A stretch of 64,000 bases of DNA from Saccharospirillum sp039982735. Its GTDB lineage: Bacteria; Pseudomonadota; Gammaproteobacteria; Pseudomonadales; Natronospirillaceae. The DNA lies in assembly GCF_039982735.1 (NCBI RefSeq), contig NZ_JBDWXV010000003.1, positions 248,001-312,000 of the forward strand, read 5' to 3'. The position numbers were made by a program, and so were the translations under genes. This document shows positions 53,904 to 62,846 of the stretch, piece by piece (the first letter of the stretch is position 1; the number at the start of each line of letters is the position of its first letter). The notes under the pieces were generated by a model that saw only the letters and a list, made by a program, of their open reading frames with translations, was not told where the DNA came from and did not search any database.

Positions 53904-55203
53904 TCAGGACGCGCATGCCTTTCAATAACGTCACGGCCTGGTACAACTGGTAGTCGTTAATGAGGTCATTGTCTGCCCCACTATCCGCCTCTGTTGCTTC
54001 TTCGGCCTCTTCCTCGCCAGCCTCTTCATTTTCACCGAGTAAATGACCGGCAAGATTGGCTTCAGAGTAATAGGGATTACCGTTTTCCTGCGTCAGTTTA
54101 CCGGGGTTGACGATAATATCCGGCTCAATGCCCTGCGCCTGAATGGAGCGGCCATTGGGTGTGAAATACCGGGCCGTCGTCAGTTTGATCGCATGGTTGT
54201 CATTCAGCGGTAAAATCGTTTGAACCGACCCTTTGCCAAAGCTGCGGGTACCCATGATCACACCGCGGCGATGATCCTGTACGGCACCGGCTACAATTTC
54301 CGAGGCCGATGCAGACCCACCGTTAATTAACACCACCAGGTTCACGCCATCGCTCGGGTCGTCTGAATTGGCTTCAAATTCGCTGGCCGAATTAGGCAGA
54401 CGGCCTTCGGTGTAGACAATCAGGCCCTGGCTGATCAGGGCATCAACGACATCGACTGACGCCTGCAAAACGCCACCCGGGTTATTGCGTAAATCGAGTA
54501 CCAGACCGTCGAGCGCGCCTTCGTTTTCGTCACGCAGGGACTCCATGGCTTCGACAAAATCGCGACCGGTACGTTCCTGGAACTGGGATATCCGGACATA
54601 ACCAACGCCCGGTTCGATCATCCGGTTGCGAATGCTGGTGACTTGAATGATGTCGCGGGTAATTTCGAATTCCAGCGGCTGGTTCTCGCCTTCACGGGCG
54701 ACGGTGAGGGTGACATCGGTGCCCGGGCGTCCGCGCATCAGGTTAACGGCATCGCTAATGGTCATGCCTTTAACCGGTGTGTCATCAATCAGAGTGATCA
54801 GGTCGCCGGATTGCATGCCAGCACGGTAGGCTGGCGTATCGTCAATGGGGGCCACAACACGCACAAAGCCCGTCTCGTCGAGCGAGATCTCAATACCCAG
54901 ACCGCCAAACTCGCCGCGAGTGCTTTCACGCAAATCTTCAAAGTCTTCCGGGGTCAGGTAGTCGGAATGCGGATCGAGGCCCGACAACATGCCTTCGATG
55001 GCATTTTCGATCAACTCGCTGTCTTCAACGTCTTCAACGTAAGCTTGTTTGATGCGCTCCAGAACCTGCGAGAACATTCGAACGTCGTCGACCGGGAGGC
55101 GTGTTTCCACCCGCTCGGCATGAACGCTGCTCGCGATACCGATGGAAACGCCAACGACCAGGGCGGTAATCGCGCTCAACCAGGGACTGCGGATCAACTT
55201 CAT
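53890..55203 (-). CDS. carboxy-terminal processing protease CtpA (S41)
   Basis: Periplasmic serine protease of 437 residues with a signal sequence (SAITALVVGVSIGIASSVHA), a PDZ domain (about 85-170, FGGLGIEISLDETGFVRVVA), and the S41 catalytic core. The Ser/Lys dyad is visible as GGSASASEIVAGA and GTRSFGKGSVQTILPL. The C-terminus is a highly acidic tail (EEAGEEEAEEATEADSG). CtpA trims peptidoglycan hydrolases and other periplasmic proteins, which fits its place beside envC. I chose ATG 55203 (MKLIRSPW), with AAAGGAA seven bases upstream; ATG 55263 would add 20 residues before the signal. Confidence 0.93.
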   Translation of the reverse strand: MKLIRSPWLSAITALVVGVSIGIASSVHAERVETRLPVDDVRMFSQVLERIKQAYVEDVEDSELIENAIEGMLSGLDPHSDYLTPEDFEDLRESTRGEFGGLGIEISLDETGFVRVVAPIDDTPAYRAGMQSGDLITLIDDTPVKGMTISDAVNLMRGRPGTDVTLTVAREGENQPLEFEITRDIIQVTSIRNRMIEPGVGYVRISQFQERTGRDFVEAMESLRDENEGALDGLVLDLRNNPGGVLQASVDVVDALISQGLIVYTEGRLPNSASEFEANSDDPSDGVNLVVLINGGSASASEIVAGAVQDHRRGVIMGTRSFGKGSVQTILPLNDNHAIKLTTARYFTPNGRSIQAQGIEPDIIVNPGKLTQENGNPYYSEANLAGHLLGENEEAGEEEAEEATEADSGADNDLINDYQLYQAVTLLKGMRVLNASR

Positions 55204-55303
55204 AACGGTTCCTTTCACATCTGTGTTGGGTTGTACTCTATTGGTTTGCCTGGTCATGAACACTGGTCTATCTCATTAATGCCCTGGGACCCAAGCCGTA
55301 AGT

Positions 55304-56500
55304 CTAGCGTTTTTCCAGCCAATTGGCCGGATTTTCAGGTCGGCCATTGCGACGCACTTCAAAATACAGGCCACTTTCGTCAAATCCACCCGAGGCTCCG
55401 GCTTCGGCCAGTGTGTCTCCGGCTTCCACCCACTCGCCTACGGTACGCAGTAACGTCTGGTTCCGACCATACAAGGTCATCAGACCATCGCCGTGGTCGA
55501 GAATGACCAGCAGACCAAAGCCGTTCAACCAGTCGGAAAACACCACGCGTCCATGATGCACCGCATTTACATCGGTACCGGTGTCTGCTGCCAGCCACCA
55601 GCCCTGCCATTTCAAACCCGAGTTATCTTGCGCTGTATCGTACCGGGCCCGCAGTGTGCCCTCCAGCGGCCAGGGCAGACTGCCTCTGACATCGCCCATG
55701 TCGATATCGGCCGGAAACTCCAGATTCATATCCGTCAGTTCCGCCTGCATCCGCTCTATTAATTGCGTCAGCTGAGTCTGCTCTTCCTGCTTGCTTTCCA
55801 GCGATTGCTCCGTTTGCTCCGCTTCAGCCTGCAAATTAACCAGGATTTGCGCCCGCCGGTTCTTTTGCGTTGCCGCTTCTGCCTGGGCTTGCGCCAATTC
55901 ATCCCGGTCGCGGCGTAGCTGTTCTGCCAGCCGGGTCTGCTCCTGAATGACCACGCTCAATCGATTGGACTGTTCAATCCACTGTTGCAATTGCGCGTTC
56001 TGTTGCCGGTTCAGAATCGCAAAATATTGCATCTGCCGGGCCAGATCTTCGGGCCGCTCACCAGACAGGAGCAGTTTGATCAGCGGCTGGTTATTCTGCT
56101 TGTAGGCGAGACGTAAAATCTCAGCCATGGCGTCCCGTTGATCATCCAGCTGTTGTTCCAGCTGGCTCTGCTCGGCCTCCAACTCGGTGCGCCGGCTGAC
56201 CGCCTGGCTCAAACGCCCGGCCAGATCATTCAATTGCCGGTTCAACTCACCAATACGCCGCTCTGTTTGCTCCAGTGCCTGGCGCTGCTCCGATACCTCT
56301 TCACGGTTTCGACTGAGTTGCTGCTGCAAATCACCAATCTGGGATTGCAGTTGTTCCAAATCTTGCTCGCGCAAACTGAGATCATCTTCGGCAACCGAAA
56401 AGCCCACGAGACTGCAGAGTAAAAGCCAGAGCAAGGTGCGTTGAAACGCAGTCAGTTGAAACACAGATTCGGCGAACTCATTCAGGTTGGGGGGCCCCAT
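55304..56500 (-). CDS. envC: murein hydrolase activator EnvC
   Basis: Periplasmic activator of septal amidases, 398 residues. After an N-terminal signal segment (TLLWLLLCSLVGFSVAED) comes a long coiled coil (about 45-255, many Gln/Glu/Leu heptads) that binds FtsEX, then a C-terminal LytM domain. The M23 catalytic residues are degenerate: the usual HxxxD region reads ADTGTDV and the HxH-type region reads LYFEVRRNG, so it should activate amidases rather than cut peptidoglycan. It sits between ctpA and gpmI, the usual gammaproteobacterial order. Confidence 0.93.
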   Translation of the reverse strand: MGPPNLNEFAESVFQLTAFQRTLLWLLLCSLVGFSVAEDDLSLREQDLEQLQSQIGDLQQQLSRNREEVSEQRQALEQTERRIGELNRQLNDLAGRLSQAVSRRTELEAEQSQLEQQLDDQRDAMAEILRLAYKQNNQPLIKLLLSGERPEDLARQMQYFAILNRQQNAQLQQWIEQSNRLSVVIQEQTRLAEQLRRDRDELAQAQAEAATQKNRRAQILVNLQAEAEQTEQSLESKQEEQTQLTQLIERMQAELTDMNLEFPADIDMGDVRGSLPWPLEGTLRARYDTAQDNSGLKWQGWWLAADTGTDVNAVHHGRVVFSDWLNGFGLLVILDHGDGLMTLYGRNQTLLRTVGEWVEAGDTLAEAGASGGFDESGLYFEVRRNGRPENPANWLEKR

Positions 56501-56600
56501 CCATACCGGGGGCGATGTCTGAGAGGCAGGCTACCGCATGCGGTGGCCCGTTTAAAGTGGCGCCGCAGGCGCGACCCACTCATTTCGTTGTCTTTACGCC

Positions 56601-56637
56601 TGTTAGCAGCCAGCCTGGAAGGGCCTGGCTGCTAACA
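56601..56637. other. 13-bp stem hairpin between gpmI and envC
   Basis: A perfect inverted repeat TGTTAGCAGCCAG/CTGGCTGCTAACA spans the short space between the gpmI stop codon and envC. There is no T run on the minus strand, so it is more likely an mRNA-stability or partial termination structure within the operon. Confidence 0.55.
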
Positions 56638-56647
56638 ATGTAAGGTT

Positions 56648-58198
56648 TCAACCGCGCTGAATCAGACTGGCACCGGTCATTTCTGCCGGAATGTCCAGCT
56701 GCATCATGGTCAGCAGCGTTGGTGCAATATCGGCCAGGCGGCCTTCTTTCAGGCTCACCCCGTCGGTCTGACTACTGACAAACACCAGGGGAACCGGGAA
56801 AATGGTGTGGCTGGTGACCGCGCCCCCGGTTTGGGGGTCGACCATCAGTTCAACATTACCGTGATCAGCGGTAATAAGGCATTCGCCGCCCACTTTGAGA
56901 GCAGCCGCCGTAACCCGCTCGAGCGCGACATCCAACGCCTCGACCGCCTTGATGGCCGCCTCCATCTTGCCGGTATGGCCTACCATATCGCCATTGGCGT
57001 AGTTACAGATCACCAGGTCGTATTTGCCCGATTCAATCGCATCTACCAGTCGGTCGGTCACCTCTGGCGCACTCATTTCAGGTTGCAAATCGTAAGTGGC
57101 CACCTTCGGCGACGGCACCAGAATCCGGTCTTCGCCCCGGTACTCATCTTCACGACCGCCGCTGAAGAAAAAGGTCACGTGCGCGTATTTTTCAGTCTCG
57201 GCGATGCGCAACTGGTTCTTGCCCTGCTGCTCCATGACCTCGCCCAGGGTATTCACCAGGTTCTCCGGTGGATAGGCCACCGGTGCATCGATGTCACCGG
57301 CGTATTCGGTCAGGGTGGTAAAGGTGGCCAGCGCCGGACGTACCGATCGGTCGAGCGTGCTGTCGAGGTTGTCGTCAGTGAACGCGCGGGTCAGTTCGCG
57401 CGCCCGGTCCGGACGAAAGTTCATGAAGATGACGGCATCGCCATCCTGCAAGGTTACCGGAGAGGTGTCATCAGCCCTGATCGAGGTGGCGGGACAAAAT
57501 TCGTCGTCCTTATCCTGCTCGTAAGCCGCATGCAGCGCATCCATTGGCGTAGAAGCGACAATATCGGCGCTGCCCCGGGTCAACAGGTCGTAAGCCGCCT
57601 GGACCCGCTCCCAGCGGTTATCACGATCCATCGCGTAATACCGGCCGATCATCGAAACAATGCCACCTACGCCCAGTTTTTCCAGCTTGGCTTCCAACGC
57701 TTCAATCGAAGCCAGAGCCGAGCGAGGCGGGGTATCCCGACCATCCAGAAACGCATGCACATACACCTGCCTGGCACCGCGCTTGACGGCCAGGTCGACC
57801 ATGGCGTGAAAATGGTCTTCATGGGCATGAACGCCACCGGGCGACAACAGCCCCAGTAAATGAACCGCTTTCCCTTCCTGAACCGCGCTGTCAACGGCGC
57901 TGGTCAGAGCCGGATTCTCAAAGAAATCACCGTCTTCAATGGCCTTGGTTACCCGGGTCAGTTGCTGGTACACAATGCGCCCGCTGCCCAGGTTCATGTG
58001 GCCGACTTCAGAGTTACCCATTTGCCCGTCCGGCAGGCCAACATCCATGCCCGAGGTGTGAATCAGACTGTGGGGGTAGTCATTCCACAACCGCTTCCAG
58101 GTCGGCGCGTTGGCCTTTTCAATCGCATTCGATGCGGATGTTTCGCTGTACCCGAAACCATCCAGGATCAACAGGACTGCCGGTTTAGCAGGTGCCAT
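56648..58198 (-). CDS. gpmI: 2,3-bisphosphoglycerate-independent phosphoglycerate mutase GpmI
   Basis: Manganese-dependent glycolytic enzyme interconverting 3- and 2-phosphoglycerate, 516 residues, family length. Metal site Asp13 is in LILDGFGYSE, the phosphorylated nucleophile Ser63 in GQMGNSEVGHMN, and further ligands in HAHEDHFHAMV, NYANGDMVGHTG and ITADHGNVELM. It is divergent from yibN and heads the gpmI-envC-ctpA-yibQ cluster. Confidence 0.96.
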   Translation of the reverse strand: MAPAKPAVLLILDGFGYSETSASNAIEKANAPTWKRLWNDYPHSLIHTSGMDVGLPDGQMGNSEVGHMNLGSGRIVYQQLTRVTKAIEDGDFFENPALTSAVDSAVQEGKAVHLLGLLSPGGVHAHEDHFHAMVDLAVKRGARQVYVHAFLDGRDTPPRSALASIEALEAKLEKLGVGGIVSMIGRYYAMDRDNRWERVQAAYDLLTRGSADIVASTPMDALHAAYEQDKDDEFCPATSIRADDTSPVTLQDGDAVIFMNFRPDRARELTRAFTDDNLDSTLDRSVRPALATFTTLTEYAGDIDAPVAYPPENLVNTLGEVMEQQGKNQLRIAETEKYAHVTFFFSGGREDEYRGEDRILVPSPKVATYDLQPEMSAPEVTDRLVDAIESGKYDLVICNYANGDMVGHTGKMEAAIKAVEALDVALERVTAAALKVGGECLITADHGNVELMVDPQTGGAVTSHTIFPVPLVFVSSQTDGVSLKEGRLADIAPTLLTMMQLDIPAEMTGASLIQRG

Positions 58199-58394
58199 GA
58201 TTCAACCTCCCGATTAAAATGTAGGAAAATTACAATTCGTTAAGTGTACTGGCTCACCAGGCGTCTGGCGAATATTTTGGTGAATCGGGCTGATAATCCG
58301 TTGCCATGAAAAAACCGGCCTCCTCTATAGGCATGTCCGGGCGCTGGTGTATACTGCCGCGCTCACTTTTTCATCGAACTGCAGAGCCCGAATC

Positions 58395-58814
58395 ATGTTG
58401 GAGCAAATTTTTGAATTCGTTATCAATCACTGGATCCTGGCGTCCATCTGGGTTGCCCTGCTGGTCCTGCTGATTGTGACCGAAGGGAGCAAGGGTGGTT
58501 CGGCGGTCTCACCGCAACAGGCCACCCTGCTGATCAACACCCAGGATGCGAAAGTACTGGATGTGCGCTCGAAAGACGATTTTCGCAAGGGCCACCTGCC
58601 CAATGCCATCAACATCCCGGCCCGCGATGTGGAGCGTCGGCTTTCCGAACTTGAAGCCTATAAAGACACCCCCATCATCGTCGTATGCAAAACCGGTACG
58701 TCATCTGGCGCCAGTGGTGCCCTGTTGGCCAAAGCCGGCTTTACCCAGTTGCATAAATTACGGGGCGGCATTATGGAATGGCAAAACAGCAGCATGCCGC
58801 TGGTTAAGTCCTGA
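58395..58814 (+). CDS. yibN: membrane-anchored rhodanese YibN
   Basis: Protein of 139 residues with one N-terminal membrane helix (WILASIWVALLVLLIVTEG) and a cytoplasmic rhodanese domain (about 35-135). The active-site loop is VVCKTGTSSGASG with Cys at about 103; the opening motif is AKVLDVRSKDDFRKGHLPNA. I chose ATG 58395 (MLEQIFEF); an in-frame start at 58347 would add 16 residues. It precedes grxC by 18 bases, the conserved yibN-grxC-secB order. Confidence 0.93.
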   Translation: MLEQIFEFVINHWILASIWVALLVLLIVTEGSKGGSAVSPQQATLLINTQDAKVLDVRSKDDFRKGHLPNAINIPARDVERRLSELEAYKDTPIIVVCKTGTSSGASGALLAKAGFTQLHKLRGGIMEWQNSSMPLVKS

Positions 58815-58832
58815 ATACGGAGTCTTCTGACC

Positions 58833-59108
58833 ATGTCCAGTGTTTCGCCTGTAACGCTCTATACCACCGCCTGGTGCCCGTTTTGCGTGCGCGCCAAGCA
58901 ATTGCTGGATCACAAGGGCAGCGCCTATCACGAGATAAGCGTTGATGGTCAGCAGGAGCTGCGTCAGGAAATGATGCAACGCAGTGGCCAGCGCACCGTG
59001 CCACAGATATGGGTAGGCGAGCACCACATCGGTGGTTGCGATGAGTTGTATGCCCTGGAACGTGCGGGTCGGCTCGATGCACTGTTAGCAGAGGCCAGCC
59101 AGGGTTAG
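58833..59108 (+). CDS. grxC: glutaredoxin 3 GrxC
   Basis: Dithiol glutaredoxin of 91 residues. The active site is WCPFC (Cys15/Cys18), a variant of the usual CPYC. The glutathione-binding TVPQIWVGEHHIGGCDEL follows. It reduces protein disulfides and mixed disulfides using glutathione. It sits between yibN and secB, which here is 100 bases downstream. Confidence 0.95.
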   Translation: MSSVSPVTLYTTAWCPFCVRAKQLLDHKGSAYHEISVDGQQELRQEMMQRSGQRTVPQIWVGEHHIGGCDELYALERAGRLDALLAEASQG

Positions 59109-59208
59109 CACAGGCCAGCCAGGCCGGGTGATGCGAGGTTACCAATCCACCACCCGCGCCAATTTTCACCCCTACTATTAATGAAAAACGGATTTTTTTG
59201 GAGTCCCC

Positions 59209-59667
59209 ATGACCGAACAACAAAAACCCCAGTTTGCCATTCAGCGCATTTACACCCGCGACGTTTCGTTTGAATCGCCCAATGCGCCTGCCATTTTTCG
59301 CGAAGAATGGAAACCTCAGATCAAACTGGACCTGAACACCCGCACGCGCACACTGGACGAAAATGTCGTCGAAGTTGTACTGATAATCACAGTTGAAGCC
59401 AAGATTGGCGAAAAAACTGCCTTTTTGACTGAAGTTCAACAAGCCGGTGTATTTACCGTCTCCGGTTTCCCGGATGAAACCCGCGACCAGATGATTGGCG
59501 CCTATTGCCCGTCTGTGCTGTTCCCGTACGCCCGCGAAGCAGTTGACACTGCCGTCACCAAAGGCAGCTTCCCGGCATTGATGCTGGCACCGGTCAATTT
59601 TGACGCGCTTTACCTGCAAAACAAGAAAGGTAAAGACGAGACCGCCGAGCAACCGGCAACCAACTGA
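59209..59667 (+). CDS. secB: protein-export chaperone SecB
   Basis: Cytoplasmic tetrameric chaperone delivering unfolded preproteins to SecA, 152 residues. Conserved stretches are FAIQRIYTRDVSFESPNAP, the beta-strand core LTVEA-like VVLIITVEAKI, and ANLLFPYAREAV-like SVLFPYAREAVDTAVTKGSF before APVNFDALY. A TTTTTTTGGAG site lies just ahead of the ATG. A weak hairpin follows (59681-59717). Confidence 0.96.
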   Translation: MTEQQKPQFAIQRIYTRDVSFESPNAPAIFREEWKPQIKLDLNTRTRTLDENVVEVVLIITVEAKIGEKTAFLTEVQQAGVFTVSGFPDETRDQMIGAYCPSVLFPYAREAVDTAVTKGSFPALMLAPVNFDALYLQNKKGKDETAEQPATN

Positions 59668-59680
59668 GCACACCCGGTTA

Positions 59681-59722
59681 GGCAGGGTCGAATTCAACCA
59701 CAGAATCCGGCTCTGCCCTCTT
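59681..59722 (+). terminator. probable terminator after secB
   Basis: GGCAGGGTCG (59681-59690) can pair with CGGCTCTGCC (59708-59717) over 10 positions including two G-U pairs, with a 17-base loop and a short CTCTT tail. The T run is poor, so confidence is limited. Confidence 0.4.
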
Positions 59723-59797
59723 AAGCACTGGCGATCAACATCCGGCTCTAGTAAGGTGCCAGTCTGACATCATGGTTTATGACGGTGGGGGCATCCT

Positions 59798-61792
59798 GTG
59801 GATCAGGATCTGGTAGCGTCGCTGTTGGCCTCGGCTTTTGAGCAAAGCAGTACTGCTCAATGGCTTTGTGACAGTCAGGGTCTTATTCTCAAGTCCAACC
59901 AGGCCATGATCGACTGGCTGGCGACTGATTCGTCTCGCCTGACTGAAACCACCCTGTCATCCTGGTTACCCGATGTTCTGCCGGCTCACCTGAGCCAGAT
60001 GAGCAACCGGACCGTGCGCTCACTCACGCTGTTTCTCCCCGACGACAAGACCACCCCGGTAAAGGCAACCTTTCAACCCATCAAAGCCGATTCAACCCGG
60101 CACTTCTGGGTTAGCCTGCTGCCTGCCACCGATACCCGGGATCCGGATTTACCCCTGCAAACCCTGTTCGACAGCAGCCAGGACAGCATTGCCTACAGCC
60201 TGCTCGACGGTACCATTCTGCTGGCCAACCCTGCCTTTCTGTCGATGCTTGACCGCAGTGTAATGGACGTTATCGGCCACAATTATCGTGAATTCACCCC
60301 GGAAAATTTTGTCAGCCTCGAGGAAAGTCGCATCCGCGAGCAATTGCTGAGCAACAACGTCAGCGAAGTGTACGACAAACGGTTTTTGCGACCGGATGGC
60401 ACCCCGGTCGACATGTCCATACGGCTGGCCATGGTGCGCGACGATCAGGGCGAACCGCTCGGGGTCTGGTCGGTCAGTCGCGATGTCTCCATGCGCAACC
60501 AGCTGATCGAAAGCCTGGCCAACAGCGAGCGTCGTTTCAGATCGTTGTTTCGCACCAGCATGGACGCCATCGGCCTGTGGACACCCGATCATCAGCTGCA
60601 GTTTGCCAATAACGCCTACCTGACCATGACCGGTTACACCCAGAGTGAGCTTAGCCAACTGACTTTCCATGAAATGACGCCACCGGGCTGGGAAGACATC
60701 GACACAGAGATTGCGCAACAGGTGGAGGAACGCGGCTATTCCGATGTGTTCGAAAAAGAGCTGCTGCACCGGGATGGCACCATCATTCCCGTATCCATCA
60801 GAGCGACAGCTGTTCGCGACCGGGACGGCAGCATTTCGGGCAGCTGGGTTATTATCCGCGATATTCGCGCTTACAAGCGCGTGCTGAATGCGCTGGAACA
60901 CAGCCAGAACATGCTTGAGCAAACCAACCGCATGGCGCGTGTCGGCGGCTGGGAATACAATGCCCAGACGTATCAGTTCACCCTCACAGACGAGTCGTTC
61001 CGGATACTGGCGATCCCCCGCACCTTCAACACCAGCCTGACCAACATTCAGAAATTATTCAGCGAAGAGTCGCAACAGCAATTATTCGAGCAGATCGGGC
61101 ATACACTGGACGGCGGCCTTGCCTCCGACCTGGAAATCCCGCTTGATGGGTTCGAACCGCCCCGCTGGCTGCGCATTACCGCCCAGCCGGCCATCGATAG
61201 TCAGGGCGTAACCTATGTGGTCGGCGCCGTGCAGGACATTACCGAGTTTAAAAACCGCCAGCAAAGCCTGGAGCAAGACCGGGACGAGTTTCAGCGCATG
61301 GCCTTTCACGACTCCCTGACGCAATTGCCCAATCGACTGCTACTGGAAGACCGTTTCCGCCAACTGAATTTTCAGGCCAACCGGAGCAATGGCCGTGTTG
61401 CCGTAATTGTCATCGACCTCGATGACTTCAAAGACATCAACGACCGCCACGGCCACCCGGCTGGCGACGCCCTGTTGCGTGCCATAGCCAGTCGGCTCAC
61501 CCAGACCGTTCGCCAGAGCGATACTGTGGCCCGGCTAGGTGGCGATGAATTCATTATTCTCGCCGCTCTGGACGACGCCGAAGAGGCGTCACTGGTCGCC
61601 AGCAAGGTCCATCAGCAACTGCAAAAACCCATCGCCTGGGACGGCACCCAGCTCCATTGCAGTTGTTCGCTGGGGGTGGCGCTCTATCCGGAACAGGGTG
61701 ACGACTTCAGCACCCTATATCAGGCAGCCGACCTGGCGATGTACAAAGCCAAGACAACCGGCAAAAACCGCATGGAAGTCTCCGATCAGTAA
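59798..61792 (+). CDS. multi-PAS GGDEF diguanylate cyclase
   Basis: Protein of 664 residues without membrane helices: an N-terminal PAS-like segment (15-110), PAS domains at about 120-240 (DSSQDSIAYSLLDGTILLAN), 245-365 (SMDAIGLWTPDHQLQFANNA) and 370-490, then a GGDEF domain (about 500-664). The active-site loop is GGDEF and an inhibitory RxxD (RQSD) lies five residues before it, so product-inhibited cyclic-di-GMP synthesis is expected. No EAL domain. It starts at GTG 59798 after a GGTGGGGG site. The PAS ligands are unknown. Confidence 0.9.
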   Translation: MDQDLVASLLASAFEQSSTAQWLCDSQGLILKSNQAMIDWLATDSSRLTETTLSSWLPDVLPAHLSQMSNRTVRSLTLFLPDDKTTPVKATFQPIKADSTRHFWVSLLPATDTRDPDLPLQTLFDSSQDSIAYSLLDGTILLANPAFLSMLDRSVMDVIGHNYREFTPENFVSLEESRIREQLLSNNVSEVYDKRFLRPDGTPVDMSIRLAMVRDDQGEPLGVWSVSRDVSMRNQLIESLANSERRFRSLFRTSMDAIGLWTPDHQLQFANNAYLTMTGYTQSELSQLTFHEMTPPGWEDIDTEIAQQVEERGYSDVFEKELLHRDGTIIPVSIRATAVRDRDGSISGSWVIIRDIRAYKRVLNALEHSQNMLEQTNRMARVGGWEYNAQTYQFTLTDESFRILAIPRTFNTSLTNIQKLFSEESQQQLFEQIGHTLDGGLASDLEIPLDGFEPPRWLRITAQPAIDSQGVTYVVGAVQDITEFKNRQQSLEQDRDEFQRMAFHDSLTQLPNRLLLEDRFRQLNFQANRSNGRVAVIVIDLDDFKDINDRHGHPAGDALLRAIASRLTQTVRQSDTVARLGGDEFIILAALDDAEEASLVASKVHQQLQKPIAWDGTQLHCSCSLGVALYPEQGDDFSTLYQAADLAMYKAKTTGKNRMEVSDQ

Positions 61793-61834
61793 ACCCCGAG
61801 CAAGCGCCTCTCATGCCCCAGACTGGCACCGGAA

Positions 61835-61850
61835 TGAAACGCATGTTTCA
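61835..61850. promoter_or_regulatory. RpiR operator, copy upstream of the regulator gene
   Basis: TGAAACGCATGTTTCA is an inverted repeat (TGAAAC-GCAT-GTTTCA) 30 bases before the RpiR start codon. Nearly the same sequence occurs before the aminotransferase gene (62771-62785). It is enclosed by another inverted repeat, CCGGAATG/CATTCCGG (61829-61836 with 61864-61871). The pairing of site and gene implies autoregulation. Confidence 0.7.
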
Positions 61851-61880
61851 ATAGTGTTTTAACCATTCCGGAACAGGCCT

Positions 61881-62714
61881 GTGACCGAGTCTGCATTGCT
61901 CGCCGAGCGCATCCAGCACCACTGGCACGAACTGCCCGCTGCCGAGCGTCGGGTTGCCCAGTTTGTCGCAGCCCAGGCCAGGCTGGCCGCTACCTATTCC
62001 CTGACCGAGCTCAGCCAGATTCACGCCGTCAGCAAAGCCACTGTCAGCCGGTTGTTTCGCCGCCTCGGGTACGATGATTTCAACCAGGCGCGGGAAGCCA
62101 TGCGCCAGCAACCGAACCCGGGCAGCCCATTGGCCCGGCCGATCACGCAGGCCGATGACCTCTACCATCACGTGCAGCAGGAAACCAGCAACCTCACGGG
62201 CTGGCTGTCTGAAACCAGCTTGCAACACAGTACCGACATCATCGACCTGCTGTTTACCGCACGAACGCTTTACTGCCTTGGCCAGCGCAACAACTTTCCG
62301 CTGGCGCTTCACGCCCACACCCAATGGACACAGTTGCGCGCAGACACCCGCCTGATCCCCCAGCCAGGTCAGTCCCTGTCTGAACACCTGGTGCAGCTCG
62401 ACCCGAAAGACGTGATTGTTGTGTTTGGCTTTCGGCGACGCTACCGGGGCTTTCAACAGCTGCTTAAAGCCCTGCTACGCAGCGATGCCCATACGGTACT
62501 GATTACCGAGCCCGATTTTCCGACCCAGGCACAGCTAACCGCCCATATTCAATTGTCGATTGAAAGCCAGGGCCCCTTTGCGAGCTATGCGGCCCCGGTC
62601 AGCTGGATCGCCCATGCCTCCAATGGGATGATGCAGCATTTCCCGGAAGCCACCCGCCAACGCATAGAGCAGATTGAGCAGCAGTATCAGGACCTGGGCG
62701 AGCTGGAGCCCTGA
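61881..62714 (+). CDS. MurR/RpiR family transcriptional regulator
   Basis: RpiR-type regulator of 277 residues: helix-turn-helix domain 1-80 (LPAAERRVAQFVAAQARLAA, KATVSRLFRRLGYDDFNQAR) and a SIS-like effector domain (about 125-250, DVIVVFGFRRRYRGFQQLL). It starts at GTG 61881 with AGG upstream. The class V aminotransferase gene follows 132 bases later on the same strand, and both genes carry the same 14-base inverted repeat in front, so this protein probably controls itself and the aminotransferase (inference). Confidence 0.9.
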   Translation: MTESALLAERIQHHWHELPAAERRVAQFVAAQARLAATYSLTELSQIHAVSKATVSRLFRRLGYDDFNQAREAMRQQPNPGSPLARPITQADDLYHHVQQETSNLTGWLSETSLQHSTDIIDLLFTARTLYCLGQRNNFPLALHAHTQWTQLRADTRLIPQPGQSLSEHLVQLDPKDVIVVFGFRRRYRGFQQLLKALLRSDAHTVLITEPDFPTQAQLTAHIQLSIESQGPFASYAAPVSWIAHASNGMMQHFPEATRQRIEQIEQQYQDLGELEP

Positions 62715-62770
62715 CGGCACTTATCGGCAGTAACCTTCAGAATGCACATGAGTCGAAGCACAACACCATA

Positions 62771-62785
62771 GAAACGTATGTTTCA
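62771..62785. promoter_or_regulatory. RpiR operator, copy upstream of the aminotransferase gene
   Basis: GAAACGTATGTTTCA repeats the site at 61836-61850 with one base changed (GYATG core), 61 bases before the aminotransferase start codon, in AT-rich sequence likely to contain its promoter. Confidence 0.7.
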
Positions 62786-62846
62786 TTTTAATTTAAGAGA
62801 AACAACTGTTACATTAAGTCGACAATTAATTCCGGAGCCGCGCCCC

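Noticed and set aside
56807..57859. 350-codon frame antisense to gpmI
   Set aside because: Shadow frame; gpmI is full length with all catalytic motifs.
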